This document shows positions 49,597 to 57,249 of a DNA stretch of 64,000 nucleotides, one piece after another. Within the stretch, counting starts at the first letter, position 1. Each line of letters opens with the position of its first letter. The notes beneath the pieces were generated by a model. That model made no database searches, was not told the DNA's origin, and saw only the letters and a program-made list of their open reading frames with translations. The stretch is taken from positions 372,001 to 436,000 of the forward strand of contig NZ_WELI01000001.1 of NCBI RefSeq assembly GCF_009184635.1. The letters are read 5' to 3'. Source of the stretch: Rudanella paleaurantiibacter (lineage in GTDB: Bacteria > Bacteroidota > Bacteroidia > Cytophagales > Spirosomataceae). Both the position numbers and the translations under genes were made by a program.

Positions 49597-52293
49597 TTAG
49601 CGTTGGAGGACTACTTTGCTGCTGCTGACGCGGTTGCCCGCCTGTAATCGGACCACATACACCCCGGCAGGCTGACGGCTCAGGTCTACGGACTCCTCCT
49701 GCATCCGGCCTGTTCCTGATACGGGTTGGGCCTGTAGCGTCTGACCCGACAGGTTTACTACCGACAGGGTGCCCGCCTGTTTGTCGGTCAGCGTAAAGCG
49801 TACCACCACACGGCCCGTTGTTGGATTAGGGCTAATGAGCAGACCCTGCGTAGTTTCGGGTTCGTCGTGGGCCAACGCCAACCGGCCATTACTACAGGTA
49901 CTGGTAAAGTTTGTACTTACTTCGGGGTTGCCCGCCTGCCGTGCCCACAAGGTGAAGGTGGTTCCGTTGCGTTGCCAGCTCGGAATGGTCAGGGGGTTGG
50001 TGCTCCAGTCCTGCAACCCGATGGCCCTGTACTCAACGGGGTTGGCATTAGCCCCGCTCAGGCTCATAGTAACCACGCCGTTGCTGCAATTGAGCTGAAC
50101 ACCCGTGATGGCAAACGAGGTAGGCGGAGGGGGTGGGGGTGTAGTTGTGCCGGTGCCGGCTCCGCCAGCGTTGATACACAGGCGGTCGAAGGTAAAGTTC
50201 CCCTGCCCACTACCCTCAATACGGATGGTATTGGTGCCCGCATTGAGAGCCAGGGTTTGGCTCGCTTCGGGGCCGGGCGTCCAGGAGGCCGTTCCGGCGG
50301 GGCGCATGGGCTGTACGGCCCCGCCGTTTACGCGCAGGTTGATGCCAGCCTGGGCATCGCCGGAGGCATAGCGTATGGTGAAGGTATAATTGCCTGCCGA
50401 AGGAATGTTGGTAAAGGTGTACTCCATAAACTCGCTGCTGTTGCCGAATCCGCCCACAATGGCTCCGTTGGGGGTGCGGTTGCCCCCGCTGTTTTCGTTA
50501 CCTGCTTTGCATTGGTTGGTGGTGGTAGTAGGGGGCGGAGTGTAGCCTGTATCGTCAACGATGACATAAGGAAAATCTACTGCCTGAGTGAGTATAGGCA
50601 GGCCATTGCTATTCTGGAGGACGACTTGATAAGTTCCAGAAGTCTGTACAGCACTTTTGGCAAAAACTTCCGTCTTGCTGGTTCCTGAACCATACCTGGC
50701 TACCTCACTTGGAGTGGCAATCGATTGTGTTTGGGCAATAGGCGTATTCAGATCGAAGGAGTATCGGCCTGATACCCACCTATAATCAGCAAAGCCTGAA
50801 GGTGCTGTTAATTCGGCGCCATTCTCGCTGATTTCAAGTTCGCGAGGTTCGGTGCCCAAATCTTGTAGGGTGACAGGGAGTAATCGGTTGTTTCGGCAGA
50901 TGTCTTTTAAGGCAGATGACCAGCGGTCTGCTATAATTTGTGTACCGGCTGAATTAAAATGTACTGGCCAATCCGCACCGAACAGAATCCGATAAGTTGA
51001 AAGCAGATCATCTGTATTTGTCATTTGATACAATCCGGGTAGGCCAATAGCAGAAATCAGTTGCCCATCACGCACTATCTGGGATGATACTCCACCGTTG
51101 TCTAAGTCACGGCGTGAAGGGTTAGCACCTATGTAAGAAGTCTGGGAGATAACCCAGGGGACTTCTTTACCCGGAACCTCCGTACGGGATTTTTGAATGA
51201 CAGCTCTCAGTTTAGCTGCATATTCGGCACTATTTCTGACCCACAACTTTTCGTTCGGTTCATTGGCTGCGTTGGTCGGAGGAAGTACTTGATTCCGAAG
51301 TCTGTTAAATAGAGGTCTGTCAGCCCATCCATCTTTATACAAGGGGTCTTCTTTTTGGACAAGAGCTTTTGTGTCCGATTCGCCCTGCATCCATAGGACT
51401 GCCCGAACACCGTAGGTACTGGTGTACAGGCGTAGCATATTACCGAAAAAACCATAAGGAGACCCTGCAATGAAACGGTCGGCAGTTGGTGATTGAATAT
51501 TAGTAGGAGTATATTGACCCGATGCAAGAGCATCAGGATTGGTAGAAGTAGCCCATTGGGTAATGGTTGTGCCCCCAAAGGCCGCATTGAAGAAAGCGAC
51601 CGGAACCCCGCAATCCTGTGCCAGTTGACCACCCACTGAGGCCCAATACCATAAGCTTCGCCCACGTGGCCCAATCTGGGTTGCCTGTTTGGTAGAGGTA
51701 AGTTGTTTAACTCGTTTGTAATCGTTCGGATAATCCCGCCAGTCTTGTGGTGGGTCTGCTTCATTGATCACACGCACAGCATCCATACGCCATTGGTCGG
51801 TGTTTGGGGGTAGCACAAAAGACCCTGTGTCTCCAAACTCACGGTGCCCGCCTTCGGCGTTTGATTGCCCGGCTATAATAAATACTTCGCCTATCCCTAC
51901 TTTTAAGGAACTGGTAAAGGTTCCCGGGCCAAACGGAAGCCCCGACACTCTTTGGGCTGTAATTGTGAGCCGATACCAGCCTTTAGGAACGTTTACTTCC
52001 TGAGCAAAGGTTGTTCGACGTTGTCGCAAAGGGAACCGAATAGGGGTATCTGCAGTGGGTTGTCCGTTTACCAAATCCAGTTTTTGAAGCTCTCCGATCA
52101 GAATATAAACGGTACCTAACAAAAACGACCTGGAATTGAAATCTCCGCGTATGATGATGCGCCCTGAGCCCTGCGCATTTTGCTGATAGACCGCTCCATC
52201 AAGAGGTTGGCTAATGGTTAATCGCTGGGCTTTGCCTGGCCTTACTACAAAAGCCAATAAAAAAACTGTAAAGTACAGGAGATGCTTTTTCAT
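49597..52293 (-). CDS. Secreted sialate-O-acetylesterase-like protein with CBM and T9SS sorting domain
   Basis: 898 residues. A signal peptide (KHLLYFTVFLLAFVVRPGKAQ) is followed by a sialate O-acetylesterase/SGNH-type domain (about 135-480): GEVFIIAGQSNAEGG holds the likely nucleophile Ser, and later ADWPVHFNSAGTQIIADRW holds the likely His. Then come a CBM6/35-like module (about 595-720: SSEFMEYTFTNIPSAGNYTFTIRYASG) and a T9SS type A sorting domain (about 820-898: LISPNPTTGRVVVRFTL, VNLSGQTL, QPAGVYVVRLQAGN). It probably removes acetyl groups from glycans outside the cell. It sits between two duplicated HTH/lipoprotein blocks. Confidence 0.9.
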   Translation of the reverse strand: MKKHLLYFTVFLLAFVVRPGKAQRLTISQPLDGAVYQQNAQGSGRIIIRGDFNSRSFLLGTVYILIGELQKLDLVNGQPTADTPIRFPLRQRRTTFAQEVNVPKGWYRLTITAQRVSGLPFGPGTFTSSLKVGIGEVFIIAGQSNAEGGHREFGDTGSFVLPPNTDQWRMDAVRVINEADPPQDWRDYPNDYKRVKQLTSTKQATQIGPRGRSLWYWASVGGQLAQDCGVPVAFFNAAFGGTTITQWATSTNPDALASGQYTPTNIQSPTADRFIAGSPYGFFGNMLRLYTSTYGVRAVLWMQGESDTKALVQKEDPLYKDGWADRPLFNRLRNQVLPPTNAANEPNEKLWVRNSAEYAAKLRAVIQKSRTEVPGKEVPWVISQTSYIGANPSRRDLDNGGVSSQIVRDGQLISAIGLPGLYQMTNTDDLLSTYRILFGADWPVHFNSAGTQIIADRWSSALKDICRNNRLLPVTLQDLGTEPRELEISENGAELTAPSGFADYRWVSGRYSFDLNTPIAQTQSIATPSEVARYGSGTSKTEVFAKSAVQTSGTYQVVLQNSNGLPILTQAVDFPYVIVDDTGYTPPPTTTTNQCKAGNENSGGNRTPNGAIVGGFGNSSEFMEYTFTNIPSAGNYTFTIRYASGDAQAGINLRVNGGAVQPMRPAGTASWTPGPEASQTLALNAGTNTIRIEGSGQGNFTFDRLCINAGGAGTGTTTPPPPPPTSFAITGVQLNCSNGVVTMSLSGANANPVEYRAIGLQDWSTNPLTIPSWQRNGTTFTLWARQAGNPEVSTNFTSTCSNGRLALAHDEPETTQGLLISPNPTTGRVVVRFTLTDKQAGTLSVVNLSGQTLQAQPVSGTGRMQEESVDLSRQPAGVYVVRLQAGNRVSSSKVVLQR

Positions 52294-52386
52294 GGAAAGA
52301 TGGTTGTGTTAACGGTAATGACAATACATTCCCAACCCTGGCCTTCAGGGGAAGAGAAATAAAAAATGCGCATGATTTTGTAATGC

Positions 52387-53298
52387 CTATGGGCAGGCGT
52401 ATTCGTAATCAATAACCCCCACACCATAAGGGTCCTCTTCCATTAACCACTGCGGGTTCAACGCCTTACCGTTGGCGATACGCCGTTTGACCAACCCCCG
52501 CTTGTCGAAGCTGTATCGGAAGGTACGCTGGTAGACCGGCCCGTCGTCAAAGGCACTCGATAGCCACATTTCCCACACTTCTTTTGTAGGCAGGTTGCGG
52601 GAGGTTGCCCCTAAGAACTGGCGAGGTTCGGGCAGGTTGGGCCGGGCAAGGTCATGTTCATGCCGAATTAATTGGTAGTCGGTAGGTATCCATTGGCCGT
52701 TTTGCTGCACCCAGGTGGCAAAGCGTGTTTGCTCGGTGAGGTTCCCGTTGAGGTATCGATTTAGAATGGCAGGCCGATCCGGGCTGCTGCTCACCATCTG
52801 ACCTTCTGCATTGTAGACGTAAAGTGATTTTCCATCGGAATTATAAATAGTCCACAAACCAACCTGATTGATAGATATAGTGTCTGTATCGGTAAAAGAT
52901 AGATTATCTGGTTTGTTATAGCTCTTTATTGATTGAATAAGCTGGCGATCACTATAGGCAAAGTTGATGATATAATAAGAGCCGTCGGGGTTCTGATTGT
53001 TCTCCTCAGTGATTCGGCCCTGTTGGTCATAGCTGTAGGTAGTCGTAGTCGCCAAAGAAACTCTCACCTGTCGGCCATCATCGAGCGTGAGCCGCTCGGA
53101 GTCAACTTCCTTGCTATTAGCTATAGAAGCGACACGATTCTTGTAAATGGTACGCACAATCTTACAACCTTCGGGCGGCAAGGGGAGGGTCGTTGGCTGC
53201 TCTATCTGGGGAGGGCGGCAGTAGCTGAGTAACCCGCTCAGATAGAGCAGATAGAGGGTTATGCGGACAAAAGCCCGACGGGGTGGGGTTCGTTTCAT
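52387..53298 (-). CDS. Duplicated lipoprotein 2 (RHS/YD-like repeats)
   Basis: 303 residues from ATG 53298, chosen to match the paralog start; an ATG at 53310 would add four residues. Leader RTPPRRAFVRITLYLLYLSGLLSYC, lipobox LSYC. Over residues 160-303 it is nearly identical to the gene at 48180. Residues 50-160 are less alike and contain more Asn and Ser, so one part of the protein is changing faster. YD-like units (YDQQGRITEEN, YVYNAEGQMVSSS) are shared. Located at the far edge of the duplicated block. Confidence 0.85.
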   Translation of the reverse strand: MKRTPPRRAFVRITLYLLYLSGLLSYCRPPQIEQPTTLPLPPEGCKIVRTIYKNRVASIANSKEVDSERLTLDDGRQVRVSLATTTTYSYDQQGRITEENNQNPDGSYYIINFAYSDRQLIQSIKSYNKPDNLSFTDTDTISINQVGLWTIYNSDGKSLYVYNAEGQMVSSSPDRPAILNRYLNGNLTEQTRFATWVQQNGQWIPTDYQLIRHEHDLARPNLPEPRQFLGATSRNLPTKEVWEMWLSSAFDDGPVYQRTFRYSFDKRGLVKRRIANGKALNPQWLMEEDPYGVGVIDYEYACP

Positions 53299-53359
53299 GG
53301 CAGGTTGCATCCTGAACGATGCTGGCTACAAAGGTGCTCGGCGGGCGTGTTCAAAACAA

Positions 53360-53375
53360 TAACCCCAAGGGGTTA
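53360..53375. promoter_or_regulatory. Palindrome upstream of lipoprotein 2
   Basis: TAACCCC AA GGGGTTA, 62 bases before the start, with the same arms as 49153-49168 and the centre swapped from TT to AA. Confidence 0.45.
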
Positions 53376-53397
53376 ATCTGGGGTTAATTTGGGGTTG

Positions 53398-53460
53398 GTC
53401 GAGCAGTCGCAACAGCCTGCGGAGGTCTGATTTACCCCGTAACCCTAACGTTCTGAGTAC
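53398..53460 (-). pseudogene. Remnant of a second LuxR-type HTH copy
   Basis: The minus strand reads VLRTLGLRGKSDLRRLLRLLD, matching the last 21 residues of the HTH at 49177 except one residue. Its stop is lost, and everything before the match is unrelated. It is a truncated copy. Confidence 0.7.
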
Positions 53461-53550
53461 ACCCTGACTTCGCCAATAGCACCGGTATTGCGCTTGCGGA
53501 GAAACGGAAGGCACGAGCACCCCTTTCTCCCAGCTCCTTCTGCTTTCTCC

Positions 53551-54555
53551 CTAAAACTCCAGATACGGCCCCAGCTTTTCGAGGAGCCGGGCGTCGAGAA
53601 TCCGAATGGGCCGTAGCGATTCGAGCGAGGTGAAGGCTCCGTGCTGCTGCCGGTACGCAATGATAATTTCGGATTGCCGACGCGACAGGTAGGGGAGTCG
53701 GTCCAGGTCTTCGGCCGACGCGCTGTTGATCCGAATCCGCCGAACTGCCGACTGTACCCGGGCGTACTTCTGCAACTCGCTCAGGGCCACCGAGTCGATG
53801 TTGAAAATCTCGGCAAACTGCTCCGGGGAAGCAAAGCCACCGAGCGCATCCCGAAACTTCAGAATCTGACGGGCCCGCCCTGACCCGATTCCTTTCAGTT
53901 TCTTGAGGTCGTTGGTATCGGCCGTGTTGATGTCGAACACCTGCGGGGGAGCGGGCTTCTCAAAGCGCGGCCGGGCCGGTTCGTTGGCGGCTACGGCCTC
54001 GGTGGGCCGGTTGGGGTTGTTGGGCAGGGTGTTTGGCCCGGTCGGCGCACTGCGTTCGGGCAACTGCACGTAGGGTTCAAGCTGCTCGTAGAGGTCGGGC
54101 GGGAAATCGTAAATTTTAAGGAGGTCTTCTTTTCGGCGGAACTGCCCGCCTTTGCGCCGGTACTTGTCGATGCGCTCGGCCATGTATTTGGGTAGCCCCA
54201 GTTGTTGCCAGCCCGCAATACTCACCGTGTTGGGGTCGAAGCGGAAGAGTTTGGGCTCATGAAACTGCTCGGCGGTGGTTCGTTCGCGGTCGGGCTTACC
54301 GTAGCGGTTTCCGTACCGGCTACGGCGTTCGGCTTCGTCGGCCAATTCCTGGGTGCGCATTATCGAAACCAGACTGTCGAGCTTGCGGGCGTCAGCGGCT
54401 GAGGTGTCGCGCTGAGGTTCGGGTATGAGCCATCGGTACAGAAACGGCGTCAGCAAGGCCAGCAAACCAATGAGCAGCACGACTATAAAGCCGTTGGCTT
54501 CGCGCTGTGAGAAACCAAAATGATCGCGTATGCGGGCAATAAGGCGTTTGAACAT
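53551..54555 (-). CDS. Helix-hairpin-helix protein, ComEA-like
   Basis: 334 residues. One N-terminal membrane helix (ANGFIVVLLIGLLALLTPFLYRW) anchors it. The C-terminal half has repeated HhH units: DINTADTNDLKKLKGIGSGRARQILKFRDALGG and RINSASAEDLDRLPYLSRRQSEIIIAYRQQHG, with a third-type unit near residues 100-150 (VSIAGWQQLGLPKYMAERIDKYR). ComEA uses this fold to bind DNA during uptake. A DNA-binding role at the membrane is likely, but no other com gene is in the window. Confidence 0.88.
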   Translation of the reverse strand: MFKRLIARIRDHFGFSQREANGFIVVLLIGLLALLTPFLYRWLIPEPQRDTSAADARKLDSLVSIMRTQELADEAERRSRYGNRYGKPDRERTTAEQFHEPKLFRFDPNTVSIAGWQQLGLPKYMAERIDKYRRKGGQFRRKEDLLKIYDFPPDLYEQLEPYVQLPERSAPTGPNTLPNNPNRPTEAVAANEPARPRFEKPAPPQVFDINTADTNDLKKLKGIGSGRARQILKFRDALGGFASPEQFAEIFNIDSVALSELQKYARVQSAVRRIRINSASAEDLDRLPYLSRRQSEIIIAYRQQHGAFTSLESLRPIRILDARLLEKLGPYLEF

Positions 54556-54655
54556 AGCTTAGTTACGGTTCGGTTACTTACGTGCAACTTAGGCTATAAT
54601 CGGGGTATAGTCAATGGGTAGTGTGTGTTCGGTGACACGACGGTTGTGTGGAGAC

Positions 54656-54716
54656 ATAAACCACTGACACCAATCTCCGTTCCGTTGTGGGGTCTTTGAC
54701 CACTGTCAGGGTTTAT
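54656..54716. repeat. Hairpin upstream of glyS
   Basis: ATAAACCACTGACA (54656-54669) pairs with TGTCAGGGTTTAT (54704-54716), one base unequal. It lies in the 296-base gap before glyS, far from the -7 box. Confidence 0.45.
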
Positions 54717-54835
54717 CGAAACGAGTGGAGCAGCTTGCTATGACCGTTTAAGCGGAAGGAGGCTGTTTTGGGGCGTCGGATAGGGACAAACTGAAATTAA
54801 CCGGCTTGTAAAATAGCTGCTTATCGACAATCACT

Positions 54836-54843
54836 TATTTTTG
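54836..54843 (+). promoter_or_regulatory. Candidate -7 box for glyS
   Basis: TATTTTTG ends 8 bases before the ATG; a near-leaderless transcript would follow. Confidence 0.45.
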
Positions 54844-54851
54844 CGGCCACT

Positions 54852-56360
54852 ATGAATGCAACGACTGCTTCGGCGACCGGCGCTCCGGCGACCTCCCTTC
54901 AGGATATTATCGCACATGCGAAAGAATACGGATTCGTTTTCCCCTCTTCCGAAATCTACGACGGCCTTCAGGCGGTGTACGACTACGGGCAGAACGGGGT
55001 CGAACTGAAAAACAACCTCAAGACCGTCTGGTGGAAGGCAATGACCCAACTCCACGACGAAGTAGTAGGTATCGACGCGGCCATTTTTATGCACCCACTC
55101 ACGTGGAAAGCCTCGGGCCACGTTGACTCGTTCAACGACCCGATGATCGACAACCGCGATTCCAAGAAACGCTACCGCGCCGATCAGCTGCTCGAAGGCA
55201 AGGCCGAAGCGTATGCCAACGCGGGCGATGAAGCCCGGGCGCAGGCACTGCTCAACGAAATGGGTCGGTTGCTGGGCGAAAACGACCTCGATGGGGTGCG
55301 CAACCTGATTATTGCCGAGGGGATCAAGTGCCCTATTTCGGGTACCGACAACTGGACCGAAGTGCGTCAGTTTAACCTGATGTTTTCGACGCAGGTGGGC
55401 TCGGTGGCCGAAGATGCCAGCACCATCTACCTCCGCCCCGAAACCGCGCAGGGTATTTTTGTGAACTTCCTGAACGTGCAGAAAACCGGCCGGATGAAGG
55501 TTCCGTTTGGTATTGCGCAGATAGGTAAGGCATTCCGCAATGAGATTGTAGCCCGTCAGTTCACGTTCCGGATGCGGGAGTTTGAGCAGATGGAGATGCA
55601 GTACTTTGTGCGCCCTGGCACCGAAATGGAGTGGTACAATAGCTGGAAACAAACCCGGTTGGCGTTCCACAAGGCGGTGGGCTTACCGGCCGAAAAACTC
55701 AAATACCACGATCACGAAAAGCTGGCGCACTACGCCAACGCGGCCGTGGATATTGAGTACCAATTCCCATTTGGTTTCCGCGAAATTGAGGGTATCCACT
55801 CCCGGACTGACTTCGACCTGAAGGCCCATCAGGACCTGAGTAAGAAGAAACAACAGTATTTTGATAACGACATCGACCCCGCCACGGGCAAACCCTACGG
55901 TAACTACATCCCGTACGTGGTCGAAACCTCTGTTGGGGCTGACCGCCTGTTCCTGGCGGTGTTCTGCAATGCCTTCACAAAAGAGACTGTCGGAGAAGGA
56001 GAGCAACAGAAAGAGCGGACATACCTGAAACTGCATCCGGCGCTCGCACCCGTGAAAGCGGCCGTGTTCCCGCTCGTGCGGAAGGATGGACTGCCCGAAA
56101 AAGCGGAGCAGATTGTAAAAGCTCTGCGGTCGGAGTTTCGGGTGATTATGGAAGAGCGCGACGCCATCGGTAAGCGCTACACCCGTCAGGATTTGATCGG
56201 AACGCCGTTCTGTATTGCCGTTGATTACCAGACGCTTGAAGACGATACCGTGACCATCCGTCACCGCAACACCATGGAGCAGGAGCGCGTCCCCATTAGC
56301 GAACTGAAAGCCAAAATTGGCTATGCCGTTTCGATGGAGCGGATTCTGGAGCAGTTGTAG
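54852..56360 (+). CDS. glyS: Glycine--tRNA ligase, single-chain class II type
   Basis: 502 residues, the alpha2 (eukaryote/archaea-like) type used in Bacteroidota. Class II motifs are visible: RPETAQGIFVNFLNVQKT, FRNEIVARQFTFRMREFEQMEMQYFVRPG (motif 2), and VVETSVGADRLFLAVF (motif 3). The C-terminal anticodon-binding domain begins near residue 400 (LAPVKAAVFPLVRKDGLPEKA). It charges tRNA-Gly with glycine. Confidence 0.96.
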   Translation: MNATTASATGAPATSLQDIIAHAKEYGFVFPSSEIYDGLQAVYDYGQNGVELKNNLKTVWWKAMTQLHDEVVGIDAAIFMHPLTWKASGHVDSFNDPMIDNRDSKKRYRADQLLEGKAEAYANAGDEARAQALLNEMGRLLGENDLDGVRNLIIAEGIKCPISGTDNWTEVRQFNLMFSTQVGSVAEDASTIYLRPETAQGIFVNFLNVQKTGRMKVPFGIAQIGKAFRNEIVARQFTFRMREFEQMEMQYFVRPGTEMEWYNSWKQTRLAFHKAVGLPAEKLKYHDHEKLAHYANAAVDIEYQFPFGFREIEGIHSRTDFDLKAHQDLSKKKQQYFDNDIDPATGKPYGNYIPYVVETSVGADRLFLAVFCNAFTKETVGEGEQQKERTYLKLHPALAPVKAAVFPLVRKDGLPEKAEQIVKALRSEFRVIMEERDAIGKRYTRQDLIGTPFCIAVDYQTLEDDTVTIRHRNTMEQERVPISELKAKIGYAVSMERILEQL

Positions 56361-56411
56361 ATTTTAGGAGCTTTAAGCTAAAGAATCTAACAGATTTGTT
56401 TAGCGCGGGTG

Positions 56412-56488
56412 TTTTGTCATCCCGACCGCAGGAGGAATCTTACAGTCAATGAGTTAGAAAGATCCCTCCTGCGGTCGGGATGACAAAA
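56412..56488. repeat. 30-base near-perfect inverted repeat after glyS
   Basis: The arms (56412-56441 and 56459-56488) pair at 29 of 30 positions, with core TCATCCCGACCGCAGGAGG. It resembles a dispersed hairpin seen in other Bacteroidota genomes; recollection only. Confidence 0.85.
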
Positions 56489-56532
56489 GCGTCTGTTTTA
56501 AATACTTTCGTTTAATTCTGCTGCACTTCAAG

Positions 56533-56576
56533 AAAAGCGATGACATCTCTCCGAACGAGATGTCATCGCTTTTTTT
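56533..56576. terminator. Hairpin terminator between glyS and the SRPBCC gene
   Basis: Perfect 17-base stem around TCCGAAC (AAAAGCGATGACATCTC and its complement), followed by a T run. Confidence 0.9.
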
Positions 56577-56641
56577 GGAGCTACCTCATGTGGAAAACAA
56601 TCCAATTTTTAGCCGGTTAAACGGAGGTAGCTTGTCGACTC

Positions 56642-57106
56642 ATGAAATTAGTTCTTACGACCCCTGTACGCCAATCCGTCACCCAGGTTTGGGCCGGTTT
56701 CGACCGTCAATTGTTTAACCGGTTAGCCCCCCCGTTTCCGCCCGTCGAGGTCGTGCGTTTTGATGGCTGTCTGAAAGGCGATGTGGTGCATCTGCGGCTC
56801 AATTTTATCCTGTTCAAACAGGACTGGATCAGCGACATTATCGACCAGCAAACTGTCCCGAACCAGGGGATGACAGCGCAGCCTGACGAAATTTTCTTTG
56901 TCGATCAGGGCACGCGGCTCCCTTTTTTTCTGCGCTACTGGCAACACCGGCACCGGCTCGTGCGCGACCCCAAAACGGGCGGTACCCTGATTATCGACGA
57001 CATTAACTTCCGCACGCCCTCGCGCCTGACCGATTACCTGTTTTACCCACTGATGTGGCTTCAGTTTGCCTACCGCAAGCCTATTTACCGGCGGGTATTT
57101 AAGTAG
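56642..57106 (+). CDS. SRPBCC (START-like) ligand-binding protein
   Basis: 154 residues. The fold pattern fits SRPBCC: LVLTTPVRQSVTQVWAGFDRQLFNRLAPPFPPVEVVRFDG, a set of beta strands (GDVVHLRLNFILFKQDW, EIFFVDQG) and a long last helix (LTDYLFYPLMWLQFAYRKPIYRRVFK). The ligand is unknown; hydrophobic cavities in this fold bind lipids or small aromatic compounds. Related proteins in Bacteroidota are small cytoplasmic proteins of unknown function. Confidence 0.75.
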   Translation: MKLVLTTPVRQSVTQVWAGFDRQLFNRLAPPFPPVEVVRFDGCLKGDVVHLRLNFILFKQDWISDIIDQQTVPNQGMTAQPDEIFFVDQGTRLPFFLRYWQHRHRLVRDPKTGGTLIIDDINFRTPSRLTDYLFYPLMWLQFAYRKPIYRRVFK

Positions 57107-57213
57107 CACTGGCCTTTGGCTTACCAGTCAAAGGCTAATTTTTCCGAATAACCCCTGCTTACCCTTCGGCTCACCCGCCATAGGCCGGTGCTACAAACCC
57201 TCAGAAATTCTGC

Positions 57214-57221
57214 TATTTTTG
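57214..57221 (+). promoter_or_regulatory. Candidate -7 box for the dicarboxylate symporter
   Basis: TATTTTTG, 29 bases upstream of the ATG, with no evident TTG -33 element. Confidence 0.45.
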
Positions 57222-57249
57222 CAGATACCCCTTTCGACAGACAAACCGA

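Noticed and set aside
49597-52293. Insertion sequence or transposon carrying the sialate-esterase-like gene
   Set aside because: It is flanked by a gene-block duplication, not terminal inverted repeats, and no transposase is present.
54556-54851. T-box or riboswitch upstream of glyS
   Set aside because: A hairpin is present (54656-54716), but no specifier/antiterminator pattern or glycine-riboswitch motif is visible, and a -7 box lies almost at the start codon.
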